Shown here in pieces: positions 20,561 through 29,672 of a DNA stretch of 29,672 nt (position 1 is its first letter; the number at the start of each line of letters is the position of its first letter). The notes beneath the pieces are model-generated. The model did not search any database and was not told the origin of the DNA. It was given only the letters and a program-made list of their open reading frames with translations. The DNA comes from Carex sylvatica (lineage: Eukaryota > Streptophyta > Magnoliopsida > Poales > Cyperaceae). Position numbers and translations under genes: made by a program. Location of the stretch: NCBI GenBank assembly GCA_964058845.1, contig CAXKVR010000574.1, positions 1 to 29,672 of the forward strand. Reading direction: 5' to 3'.

Positions 20561-21640
20561 AACACTTTATACATTTAGAGAAATACAAATAAATACAGTG
20601 AATGCACATGAAAAATTAGAACTGATTCTTTCCTATAAAGAATTTATGGAGGCATAACTAATATCTTCACCTTCAAATGATAAATTCAAAAGACAATATA
20701 AGATGTCAGATAACCGTGGCAGAGCCACATAGAGTCAGGAAGTATTTCTATACTTTTCTCAAAAAACATTATAAAATATACATCAGATTTAATAAACTAT
20801 AAAACTATATATCTATCATTCTAAAAAAGATCCCAGAATATCCTTATATTTCTATACTTGTCTCAGGAAAAATTATATATAAAATTGTGTCTCACTCTAA
20901 AATATTGACTCCTCTCTTATTACAATTTTGGCTTCGTCCTGTCAAGCAATGACTTAAATTATTATTTTGTAATCAACATTATGTTTTTGTGAGCTAAGAG
21001 ATTTTGCTCGTCGAAATTTGTGTCAATCTTCTATGATAATTTTTATTTGAATTTGAATTCTTCCTCTATAACAGTGATTAATATCAAAATTATAACATCT
21101 TCATTATTGGTACAACAAATGGTACATACACATTGAATTATACGCATCCAAGTTCACGTCTGGGGTACTCGAATCATTAATTGCTCTATTTCAAAAAATA
21201 TGAAAAAAAAATAATATCTTCACCCCATACTTAAATGGAGATGCTTCATTTGTTTACCAAGGAATCCCCAACTGCTCGTTGCTGCTTTGACTATTCAATT
21301 CCAATTTGGCCAAATTGTATACGAATTTTTGGATTGTCATTAAATCTGTCATATCGTTAGTTAGATCTTACACAAACACACATACAAAATATTAGTTAGA
21401 TCTTACATAAACACACATACAATTAAAAACCATAATTAAAATAAATTTTACAACATTTTTTTTTTTTTTGTGAGGTAGTAGGTCAGGAGTGAATTTAGGT
21501 GTTAATTAGGAGTGGCTAAACCATTTTATAAATTACAAGTTAACAATTTATCTTTTATATTTTATAAAATAAAATTATACTGTATGAAATTTTTCAGTCC
21601 CACCAATTTTAATTTTCTAGTTATGTTTTTGATGAAATAT
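20561..21640. other. AT-rich spacer with a short tandem repeat
   Basis: No gene is recognised. At 21357-21422 a 35-base unit, ttagttagatcttacacaaa followed by cacacatacaa, occurs twice in tandem with one base change in the shared part. The rest is unremarkable. Confidence 0.5.
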
Positions 21641-21643
21641 ATT

Positions 21644-21892
21644 TAGGGTCTGCTTCAATTGGGGGTATGTAAAGGGAGGGTGACTGAATCTGTCCGTAAC
21701 GAATTACTTGCTTCAGAACTTTGAAATTTGGAGGTAAATGAATAAGAGAGAAGAAAAACAGAGGTGAATTAGACTCAAAATCTAAAAGAAAAGTTAGCGA
21801 TCCTTTCGCCTCCGAATCAGAGTGTAGACGAGGTAAAATTGCTCTCCTTCACCCCTTTCACCTCCTCTATGTGAAGTACAGCCTTAGAAGTT
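21644..21892. mobile_element. Possible MITE with imperfect ends
   Basis: The left end, gggtctgcttcaattgggg then gtatgtaaagggagggtgac, resembles the reverse complement of the right end (ggctgtacttcacatagagg then aggtgaaaggggtgaagg). The match is loose and a target-site duplication is not secure, so this is a tentative call. Confidence 0.35.
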
Positions 21893-22237
21893 GAATAGAA
21901 GGAAAATTGGTGTGGCCTCTAATATGTGTTGTAGTAGATCCAAGACAAGTCGCTATTTGGTTTGAAAGAGATGTTTAAGGTGTGAACTAAAGAACAAGTG
22001 ACTTTGAATTTTAGTACACAAGTCAATGAGAAAATTACGTTGCACTTTGTTCTTATCTGCATATAAATACTATTCCTATTTTGAATTTGGTCGCATATTT
22101 AGTTTTTTCAATTATAATAGAAGCACCAACTCTAACGGCGTAGGTTGCTTTCGTTGACACATTCAATCTGATGTGACTCATTTCTTAAATTTGGAAAGAA
22201 CATAATATATACAAATATTTATAGTATTTAACAAAAA

Positions 22238-22322
22238 CCGACCTTAGCTCAGTTGGTAGAGCGGAGGACTGTAGTGTTTAACAGATATCCTTAGGTCGCT
22301 GGTTCGAATCCGGCAGGTCGGA
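22238..22322 (+). tRNA. tRNA-Tyr(GUA): tRNA-Tyr (GUA) with a 12-base intron
   Basis: The acceptor stem CCGACCT (22238-22244) pairs with AGGTCGG (22315-22321), and A22322 is the discriminator base. The D-arm reads GCTCAGTTGGTAGAGC. The anticodon loop CTGTAGA holds GTA at 22271-22273. A 12-base intron (22275-22286) lies one base 3' of the anticodon, the canonical position. The T-arm is GCTGG TTCGAAT CCGGC. Removing the intron leaves 73 bases. Plant nuclear tRNA-Tyr genes characteristically carry this short intron. A caaaaa stretch precedes the gene and a tttttt pol III stop follows at about 22330. Confidence 0.97.
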
Positions 22323-23008
22323 ATTTCTCTTTTTTCTTTTCTTTTTCTGCAGTTTCCTTTTTGTATTTCTTTTTTTGAAGGTTGGTCCTTCTTGTATTTC
22401 GCTGTTTCGATTTCTTTGCAAGTTTCCTCATGCTCAGGAACTTGTAGGATCGACAATACTTAGACAAATGACGAAATTTAGTTTCGTAAATTGACTTAAT
22501 TAGTACAAGTATCACCTTTTGTCTTGCATGGAAATTAATTGAGAGGAATTAGCTTGATTGTTTAATATTGCTAGTTTTCAGTTTGTGAATGGTTTTTGTT
22601 GGAAACTGTATTTTGTTTGTTGCTGGTTCGATTTTTTATTTTGAGTATTAGATACATATATGATCTTGTGTAATTGGAATATTTGTAAGACTCTCTGTGC
22701 TTTATATTGGTATCTATTTTAGGTACCATGTCAAGCATGTTGATTTTGATACGAAATCGGTAGATAGCTCCACTATTATTCAAAACAAGATATCATACAT
22801 AATTTTAATTTGAAGATATTTGATACAGTAAAACTCATTGGTATATGAGCAATTAATTTTGAAGATAAATACAACTGTATATATGACTCAATTAAATAAG
22901 AAATAACTTAAATCATAACATTATTTTAAAAGTCAATCAAACATAAATAATTTAAAGTGATCTAAATTGGAATAACTAACTTATATACAAACATGAGAAC
23001 TTATAATG
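22323..23008. other. Spacer with possible LINE-tail relic
   Basis: Around 22715-22785 the order ggtacc, gatacgaaatcggtagatag and ccactattattcaaaa resembles the 3' tail of the LINE at 26290-26711 (ggtacc, atgaaatcggtgggctttg, ccactattataaaaa). It is a degraded relic at best. No gene is seen. Confidence 0.35.
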
Positions 23009-24065
23009 TTATTCTATCAAATATTCAGGCATGGATTCAGAGGGTTCAGGCGAGTCGGGAGTGGCTGTCACTGCATCCATGTACAATAAGCGCATCCCGT
23101 TATCACAGGTCACCACACTAACAAGGATATCATCTGCGAGATAGTAACATGTTCCGTCTTTCCACATCTACAATCATAGTTTTAATTTGTGTATTAACTT
23201 CCTTCTTTTTGCCAACTCTGTGTAACACAGATGGTTATGACATAACGTTTTTCTTACCAGAGAACATGGGTTCGATTCTTGTCTAAAGCAGAAAATGAAT
23301 GTGTGTAGTCTAAAGACTATAATAATAATATATAACTACATATTGATAGAGCAAAGTACCTTCATAGCCTGTGCAACAATTCTTCCCTTCTCCGGGAATA
23401 GATCTAGATGTTGTGCCTCTGCCTTTTCTGTTCATTACAACAATTTCAAAAGAAAGGATGAATAATTTTAAGAAAATAGGAGGGAAAGATCGCTAGGAGA
23501 AAATTTGCTTTTTTCACGGGTGATTTCGAAAGCGAAAAAAACCCTAGCGACACAACAGTTATCCCCCTCCTCTCTTTAGGCAGAGTTTCTACTCTCGTCT
23601 TGGTCTTGATTGGAGCATGATGGTGAGCAAATCCATTTGTCAGAGCACGACGGCGATCAAACAAATAGCGGATCCGGTCATGTAGAAAAGTGGAAATTAA
23701 GATAATTCTATGATGGTGACCAGATCCATTTGTCAGAGCGCAGCAGCGATCAAACAAATAGCGGATCCGGTCATGTAGAGAAGTTACATATATTTTTTAT
23801 TAATAGAATTATTGATAAATATTTAAATTCACTAATATTAGAAAAAATTAAAAAAGAAATTACATATAACTATTTTGAAATACATTCGGACTAAATTATT
23901 GTATTTAATAAGGTCATAAAAAATTGCTTCATCTAGTACTATTCATTAACGATAAAAGATCATACTCTTTAGTGAAGCAATATCGTCATCATAGGAGAAG
24001 GCCATGGCGAAATTGAAGTCACCAGACGATTTTATGTAAACTACCAAGGAATTTGAACGAGCCAT
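23009..24065 (-). CDS. Unrecognised 108-residue protein, three exons
   Basis: Exons 24065-23966, 23427-23360 and 23167-23009 join in frame with matching phases (1 then 0) and GT-AG introns, giving 108 residues. The protein starts MARSNSLVVYIKSSGDFNF and continues FSYDDDIASLKKKAEAQHL, LDLFPEKGRIVAQAMKMWKD, GTCYYLADDILVSVVTCDNG and MRLLYMDAV, ending in an acidic tail with PDSPEPSESMPEYLIE. There is no signal peptide or membrane segment; it looks like a small compact cytosolic or nuclear domain with a disordered C-terminus. I do not recognise the family and assign no function. Protein-like composition across three correctly phased exons argues for a real gene. Intron 1 holds a 93-bp tandem repeat; intron 2 holds a SINE-like segment. 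No stops interrupt it. More distant exons cannot be excluded. Confidence 0.68.
23205..23345 (+). mobile_element. tRNA-derived SINE-like segment in intron 2 of the 108-residue gene
   Basis: A pol III A-box-like stretch (gtaacacagatggttatgac, about 23222-23241) is followed about 27 bases later by a B-box-like gggttcgattc (23268-23278), then a body and an aataataata tail near 23320. That order is the layout of a tRNA-derived SINE. The boxes are imperfect and target-site duplications were not found. Confidence 0.4.
23617..23787. repeat. 93-bp tandem repeat, two copies
   Basis: The block starting atgatggtga, then tccatttgtcagagc, gcgatcaaacaaatagcgga and tccggtcatgtag occurs at 23617 and again at 23710, with few differences. 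It lies within intron 1 of the 108-residue gene. The minus-strand open frame at 23446-23757 arises from it and has no other support. Confidence 0.8.
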
Positions 24066-24600
24066 CAGCGCAAGCAATTTGAACGAGAGAAGAAGGAGAA
24101 TGAGCGAAAGATAAAAAGGGAGGTTTTTAAGTCAAGAGTGCGTATCACTATCAGTTGGTAGCTTCCACCAAATTTTCCAAAAAAAAGGGGAAATTTCATA
24201 TATATCCCTCAAAATTTTCAATATTATGTATTTATCCTTCCAAAATCAATAATTACATATTTATCCAATCTAACTCTATAATATATCAAATATCTTTAAA
24301 AATAATTAAATAATATTTTTTAAAACTGTTTTATTTTATAATATTAATTAATATTGTAATGACCAATATACTCTTCCTTCCTCTCTCTCTCTCTCTCTAA
24401 TATGTTGAGTTGTGAGAGGGCCAAATCCTCCCGCTTCTTCTCCCCAAACGCGCCAACATAATTTCCCTCCTGTTCCCTCCTGCGCATAATTTCCAAAATT
24501 GGGACCGCATCAAATTTCAGTAAGTACTCAAATTTCATCAATGCATGATGAAAAGTGATGAAAAAAGATGTCAGGTCCAATCCATTAAGTTCCAATACAT
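24066..24600 (-). promoter_or_regulatory. Upstream region of the 108-residue gene with a MITE-B half
   Basis: At 24187 a single MITE-B arm begins (ggggaaatttcatatatatc then cctcaaaa and attatgtatttatcc); I find no partner arm nearby. A CT dinucleotide run lies at about 24379-24398. Promoter function is inferred from position only. Confidence 0.4.
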
Positions 24601-26152
24601 TGCTTGAATCATGTCAGTACCATAATGAATTCATCAAACGCATCAAATTTGAGTACCAGGCACTGTTCAGAAATTTATTTTAATTTTAATTCTAAATTTA
24701 ACTCAAATTACAAATCAAACATTCAGAGGGAGCAAAAAAATTTCAAAGAGAGGAAGGGAAAAATTGATCGGAACATCCCGATCTTCACTAAAACTCAAAA
24801 TCCAAGGAGAGGGGCAGTTGCCCCCATCTGAGATCATGTGAGTCTGCCCGTGTACCTATTTATTAATTGGCTATTTATATGATGCTTGTTAAAATAATAA
24901 TTAGCATGATAAACTAAGGAGGAGATTTTTATGGCTTGAAGGTAGTTCAGTAAAGAAAAGATTAAGAGCTGCTTATAAACATACAATGAATCAATGATGC
25001 AAGTGCTTTTGCACAAATTTGGCATCAAAAGTTAATCTGGTGCTGCTCCTTTTAATTATAATAAAATCCAACATGATCCAAGGATATTATTTCTCTCCTT
25101 TTGCAATTTTGCTCCATTCTTCTTAAAATTAAAATTAAAGCCTTTTCTGTTGGGTACGGCAACATGCAAAATAAACATGCAGGTTGAATTTTGAACTTCA
25201 ATCTACAAATTTAAGTTTAAAAAAAAAAATTGCGTATAAATAAATATTATTTCTAAATATTAAAGACATTTACATTCTATAATGATAAACAATATGTTTA
25301 ACCTCGCAATAATTAAACATATGAACATAAAAAATTGAATTATATTAAAAATTATATTGTACCATAGGCACATCAAACATATTTATTCATTAAATAGAAA
25401 TCAAGAAGTATGATCCAACAAACATCTAACCAAACAAATTCCATTGGTAATTATATTGTGACTGTAATTGATTCGTGTACTCAGTATTATAATTGTACAA
25501 TTTGTTAATGCTATTTTTTAAGTTGCCTAATGACTTGAAAAAGAAGGTATATGCATACCAATATGGAAGGTTAACAGCTTCTACTGGCAGGGTACCAGAA
25601 TCTGATACAGATTTTTTGGTCTGGCATTAATTACATATCAGTTTCATTAAAACATCATTTAAGCCCAAATGCAGCATCATAACATATCTTTTAAGTGGTT
25701 TCTCTGTACAGAGAAATCAGTATTTCTAATATATTAGTCAAATCACTTCTAACAAATCTACCTAAATTCAACTGTCAGAAGTTTACAAAAGAAAAAAATA
25801 AAAAATAAATAGAGTTTGCATATTTGCAAAATCAGGAAACATTGTTAACAAGTTTTGAAGCATCAGTGCAATCAAAAGATCCCCAAAAAGTTGCATGCTC
25901 CAAGGATTCCAGAGATGGCTATATATATACATATATATATATTACATAACAAAAACATAGACTCTATTATGCATAGTTGACTTATAATTAGCAGAGTTTC
26001 TGAAACTAGTTGGCCATGACTCAGAGCTGGATGCACCAATGTCAGATGCTCATTTCCTGATTAACAAAAGAGCATACAACGATATATAATTTTTACAAGT
26101 AAATCATTTGCTTGTAAAGAATTGGTACTAAAATGTACTAAATAAAACATAC
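24601..26152. other. AT-rich gene-free spacer
   Basis: No supported exon. The plus-strand frame at 24604-24831 and the minus-strand frame at 24834-25028 lack motifs and splice context. A TA microsatellite lies at 25921-25942. A single ggtaccagaatctgatac phrase at 25591 recalls the STP14 intron repeats. Confidence 0.45.
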
Positions 26153-26893
26153 TTTTTGGAAGAAGTTGATTTGCATGGAAAGAAGTGGCAACTGCAAAAC
26201 TTGCTGTTGGGCATTGCTTTTTCAGAGCAATGCCACCTTGAACCATTGGTCCTACAACAACGCAATGCCACCTTGAGAAGCATCAATTTCCATTTTATTT
26301 TTATTTGGCTGATTAGGAAAAATAAAATTTTAACCAAAGTTAATTTAGCTAAAAGAAAACAGCCCGGTAAGGTACTGTGAAGTGTGAATTGCCTTTTTTG
26401 TGGTCTTCCTAAGTCAACTGATCATTTGTTTGTATCTTGTCCCTTTGTTTCACAGATTTGGTCCTGGATTGCAAAATTTAATACTAATTTGGTGCAGTAC
26501 TTGCTGATGTGAAATTGTGCAGTACTGAATGTAGTAGGTGTTGTAATGTTGTGTAAACTTGTGTTGCTATCGCTTTACTGATATTAAGCTGTTTTTGTAA
26601 ACTCCTTGCAGGGTTTGGGTACCATTTCAGTACCAGCCCCTATGAGAATTTCTGATTTCTAATGAAATCGGTGGGCTTTGACCCCACTATTATAAAAAAA
26701 ATAAAAATAAAATGATGTGAAGACAGGACTACCGTTCCAATTCCGTGGCTTTCTTTTTCATCAGTTGCTGATATGCTGTTATTTTGTGAATTCTTCATCT
26801 TTTCTTTATCAGTTTTGGGAATTGGTTGTGATGATTGTTTGATTTGATTGTCTGATGTGACCCTGCCGCTTGGTGCAAGTGAAGATCTTTCAC
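26153..26893 (-). pseudogene. WRC-domain gene fragment interrupted by a LINE
   Basis: On the minus strand, 26262-26153 encodes RCCRTNGSRWHC, then SEKAMPNSKFCSCHFFPCKS and a short lysine-rich end. The spacing C-x9-C-x10-C-x2-H is the WRC zinc-binding pattern of plant growth-regulating factors and some other nuclear proteins. It is followed by a GT donor at 26152. Upstream, 26893 to about 26712 is an open stretch after a tttcag acceptor with hydrophilic, protein-like content (ERSSLAPSGRVTSDNQ and onward through KTDKEKMKNSQ). The two pieces are separated by the LINE fragment 26290-26711. Exons further upstream (about 27241-27099) are possible but their phases do not fit. The parent gene cannot be named. 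I infer a disrupted copy; the LINE could also lie in an unrecognised intron. Confidence 0.45.
26290..26711 (+). mobile_element. 5'-truncated LINE (non-LTR retrotransposon) with zf-RVT end
   Basis: From about 26308 the plus strand encodes FIWLIRKNKILTKVNLAKR, a TGA stop at 26378-26380, then NCLFCGLPKSTDHLFVSCPF and VSQIW. The C-x2-C, H and C pattern is the reverse-transcriptase-associated zinc-binding domain at the C-terminus of plant LINE ORF2. The coding part ends with a second TGA at 26510-26512. About 180 bases of 3' UTR follow, with tgaaatcggtgggctttg and an A-rich tail (26690-26711). The internal stop and heavy 5' truncation mean it is dead. Related tails lie at 4821-4915 and perhaps 22715-22785. 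Confidence 0.82.
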
Positions 26894-27235
26894 CTGAAAC
26901 TTATCAAGTTTTATGCATCGTTAGTCCGGTAATAATAATAAAAAACACACATATTACCAAATGTTGATCTAATAAAGGACCTATCATGAGAATAAAATGA
27001 ATCAGGAACAGAAAGGGCATAAAAAATCCTCCTCTATTTAGTAGTATTAGTACTTGTTACAATTTGGATCAGATATAAATAAAATCACTTGTCTTCAGCT
27101 AACCCGCATTTGTTGTCAACCCAGTATATCCAAACCCCTTTCTTCCTTTTTTCTCCAAAGCCATGTAATTTTGTTTCTCATTATAAGATCCATTTCCTTC
27201 ATGCGCTGAATCGAGAACTACCATGTCAGCAGAGG
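26894..27235. other. Spacer or remnant exon region upstream of the WRC fragment
   Basis: On the minus strand a catacag acceptor at 27242-27248 is followed by an open hydrophilic frame (DAASADMVVLDSAHEGNG and onward) to a TAG at 27101-27099. It could be a remnant 5' exon of the WRC gene, but I could not find a donor with a phase that joins it to 26893. The plus-strand frame at 27089-27325 is its shadow. Confidence 0.3.
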
Positions 27236-27280
27236 CAGCGTCTGTATGATGACATTTCATTTCATTTCAGGATTACAATC

Positions 27281-27772
27281 CTCATCCTCATCCTCACTAC
27301 TATAATACCACGCAAATTTTTTTAGGATCCAACAACCTATCTGTCCAAACAAGATCTGAACCGTTCATTCAAGAGATCTCAGCCACTTATCAAAACAAAT
27401 CTCAATCTCAGCCTTTAATTACTAATCTTGATTTTATGCATCTATTTCATGGTATCAAACGTGTAGAAATCTAAATTTAACTAAAAAGATACCCGTTTCA
27501 ACACAACTCATAATATGAGCCATTATACTCGCCACATACTTTTCATTTTTTTTCTCGGTTGCTGTGCGCGGAACGCGCTTTCCTTCTTCTCTTCCCGATA
27601 CAGATAATGCATTAGTCTCCTCTCCTTTTTCTCTCTTCTTCCCAGTGTGGAGAAGAAAACCGACCTAGCGAAACCCTTTTTCCTTTCAAAATAATGAAAT
27701 GAGAATCTGAGTCGGCGTCTTCTATCCTCCCTTCATTTCTCCTCCAGACGTCTCTTTCTCTCTTCCTTGTCA
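27281..27772. other. Pyrimidine-rich spacer
   Basis: No supported exon. Bases about 27540-27770 are unusually C/T-rich (tccttcttctcttcccgat, ctcctctcctttttctctct) with gaaaccctttttcc, like a plant transcription-start region, but I see no coding sequence after it on either strand. Confidence 0.35.
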
Positions 27773-28484
27773 CCTATCTGGATCGGTTCTGGAGGTAGGA
27801 ACCGATCCAGATAGTGTTTTTCTTATATTTGTGTGTGTTATATTTTTGTGTGGGTATACTTTTTAAAAAAATGAAAGTCAGAATGTGTATGTGTCATATT
27901 TTTCTAAATTATTTTAATCGTAAATTCTAATAAATAATTTCATTATTTTTAGCTGTTTGAAAATATCAAAACTAAATAAATTTCATGCTTCTTAATTGAA
28001 ATCTTATTTGATGTAACAAATATTTGTAGCTTACATTTAATAACTAGATAATTTATGAAGAAAACATTTTTTTAGAAATAATTTTTTGGGAGCAATGTTG
28101 TTTAACATTTCTCATTATAATAATTTATTTATAAAAAAATTTCTGGAATTTTTAAGAAGTAATTTATTTGTGCAAAATATAACACACACAAATATAAGGA
28201 AAACACTATCTGGATCGGTTCCTACCTCCAGAACCGATCCAGATAGGTATCTGGATCAGTTGTTTATAAAGAACCGATCATGATAGTATCAGGATCAGTT
28301 GTTTAGAAAAACTGATCCCGATAGTTCAACTATCAGGATCAGATCAGTTGTTTATAAAAACCGATCCTGATAGACCATTAGGATCGGTTTTGTTCAAAGA
28401 ACCGATCCAGATAGATATTAGTATCGGTTGTTTCATACAACCGATCCAGATAGGCCAATCCTGATTCCTTTTTTTTCACTAGTG
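27773..28484. mobile_element. Foldback / CACTA-type element end with hairpin array
   Basis: Bases about 27773-27846 and 28174-28247 are near-perfect inverted repeats (about one mismatch in 74), separated by ~326 AT-rich bases. Each arm itself contains a hairpin: ctatctggatcggtt, an 11-base loop, and aaccgatccagatag. From 28248 to about 28455 five more hairpins of ~38 bases follow, with stems of the type atcWggatcRgtt. The sequence then reads ccttttttttcactagtg, ending at 28484. CACTAG termini preceded by a T-run and arrays of short inverted subterminal repeats are hallmarks of CACTA (En/Spm) transposons. I find no matching left CACTAGTG end, so this is probably a deletion derivative. Confidence 0.7.
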
Positions 28485-29509
28485 GAGGATGGGACTTATT
28501 AATAAGTCTGGAGTTGACATATGAGTTGCATTATTTAAAAAATGAATTATATAATTTTACTATACGTATGTTGACATATATATTCAAGCTAGAGGATCTT
28601 TTGAAAATTTATACTGAGCTATTAGTATATCTCTTTTATTATTGAAAATGTTTATTATTTCCTACCCAAATTTAAATGAGATAATTTAGAACCTGATACC
28701 ATAATTTACAGTTTTTTATAGATGGGTTGTGTACAAAATGTGAATTTGAGAAAACCTCCTCATTGATTGGCTGTACCGTAACATCAGTACTAATATGTCC
28801 CATTTTAGGATATTACTAATTACTAATTTGACATTCTTGTTTTGTACCATATTAAGATGAAGTTGAAAGAGCATAAAATAATCTTGTTGTTTCATCAAAG
28901 CCAGAGATCACCAGGTACAATATTGTTTCATCTTATAATTTCAGGTTTGTGCATGAGCATAAAGTTGTCGTTTGATTTTAATCCATCAAGCTATACTGTC
29001 TATGACACAATGGTTGTGATTAAATCAAATAATGCCTAATTTAAAAGGCACAACTTTTATTCTTGGTCTTTCATGTTCAGAGCTAGATATGATTTGTCCA
29101 TATCTCATACTAACAAAAAAATGTTAGTACAATAAGAAAAGACTACACTGAAGAATTAATTGTTTTTTTTTTCTTGTTTTAATTTTGATTGATTAATATT
29201 TCTACTATTGGTTTCTTTTTTTTTGTTAGTGCTGATGGTTTTGCTTGTAAGAAGTTAATAAGGCATATTAATAGATTTTCAATGAGGCTTGAAAGCAACA
29301 TAGACACAAATGAAAATTACGGTACTTAAGGTGCTATATTTTTATTTCATTTTTTTGTTTCAAATATGAGTCTAGGTGAAAATCAACTAAACCTTTCTCC
29401 TCTCCCAACACGTAGGCAAAATTAGTTTCAATTGGAGTCAAATACATGATTATACAATCAATTCTTAAATTCACATTTTAAAAAAAGTTATCAAAATAAT
29501 ATTTCAATA
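28485..29509. other. AT-rich stretch, possible Helitron body
   Basis: No recognised gene. Open frames at 28716-28898 (-) and 28842-29039 (+) overlap and show no motif. If the Helitron end at 29538 is real, part of this stretch is its interior. Confidence 0.35.
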
Positions 29510-29538
29510 TCCGTTGCAACGCATGGACACTTGACTAG
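29510..29538 (+). mobile_element. Helitron 3' terminus
   Basis: The sequence tccgttgcaacgcatgga (29510-29527) folds as a 5-bp stem, TCCGT with ATGGA, around tgcaacgc. Ten bases further on the element ends in CTAG (29535-29538), followed by T. A short GC-richer hairpin about 10 bases before a CTRR end, inserted before T, is the Helitron 3' signature. The wording is close to plant Helitron ends I remember. The 5' TC end was not identified. Confidence 0.6.
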
Positions 29539-29672
29539 TATATTAAAAAAAATAAAAATAAAAATAAAAAAACACACAAGAGTTACTTTAATACCAAGCA
29601 AAAGAGCATCTGTGTGATGACATTTCATTTCATTTCACGATTGCAATCAAAAGAGCCCGTAGGTATAAATTG
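29539..29672. other. Window end, repeat-rich
   Basis: It holds an A/T run (aaaataaaaataaaaataaa) and the second copy of the 43-bp direct repeat. No gene is seen before the window stops. Confidence 0.4.

Larger units (their letters stand above)
27238..29648. repeat. 43-bp direct repeat pair, 2.37 kb apart
   Basis: The phrase with tctgt, one variable base, tgatgacatttcatttcatt, tca and gatt, one variable base, caatc is at 27238-27280 and 29606-29648, with about five mismatches. Between them lie the hairpin array and the Helitron end. The pair may mark a segmental duplication of this locus or the edges of a large insertion. It is too long for a target-site duplication. Confidence 0.65.

Noticed and set aside
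20427..20609. Minus-strand 60-residue frame
   Set aside because: It contains a long homopolymer run and lies within a non-coding local duplication.
24344..24595. Minus-strand 83-residue frame
   Set aside because: It depends partly on a CT/GA microsatellite, has no motif, and lies upstream of the 108-residue gene where promoter sequence is expected.
28716..29039. Overlapping open frames on both strands
   Set aside because: AT-rich, no motifs or splice support, and located in a transposon-rich block.
1..29672. CRISPR array, bacterial operon or phage-like system
   Set aside because: The gene structures are eukaryotic with spliceosomal introns. The regular repeats found are intron tandem copies or transposon hairpins, not spacer-separated CRISPR repeats.

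Overview
This is a stretch of flowering-plant nuclear DNA, probably from a eudicot. The genes have GT-AG introns, the spaces between genes are AT-rich, several plant-specific families are present, the nuclear tRNA-Tyr carries a short intron, and small transposable elements sit in most introns and spacers. The species cannot be fixed from the sequence. I built every gene model by joining exons by eye, using reading frame, splice sites and family similarity.

Layout. 1-2500: AT-rich, gene-free DNA with relics of MITEs (small inverted-repeat elements). 2603-5560 (-): a UAP56-interacting mRNA export factor of the UIEF/FYTTD1 type whose C-terminal tail is out of frame. 5561-6480: spacer between two divergent genes, holding a 212-bp MITE. 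6480-9400 (+): a NEDD8/RUB1-conjugating enzyme (RCE1/UBC12) whose first intron is a ~130-bp tandem array that repeats the exon 1 end and exon 2 start. 9880-11400 (+): a Bet v 1-fold protein whose intron also carries a duplicated exon 2 start. 11400-13650: repeats and one retroposon insertion. 13665-17400 (-): a six-exon STP14-type monosaccharide/H+ symporter. 17400-22230: a long AT-rich spacer with MITEs and a local duplication. 22238-22322 (+): tRNA-Tyr(GUA). 23009-24065 (-): a three-exon gene for a 108-residue protein I do not recognise. 24066-26150: spacer. 26153-26893 (-): fragments of a WRC zinc-finger gene, split by a 5'-truncated LINE (26290-26711, +). 27236-29672: a transposon graveyard with a foldback/CACTA-type hairpin array and a Helitron 3' end.

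The genes are independent housekeeping or transport loci, not a pathway. The most unusual signal is that two neighbouring genes, RCE1 and the Bet v 1 gene, both contain tandem copies of their own 3' splice site plus the following exon start inside the preceding intron. Using any decoy copy should truncate the protein. Other leads are the frame break in the UIEF tail, the unrecognised 108-residue gene and the LINE-interrupted WRC gene.
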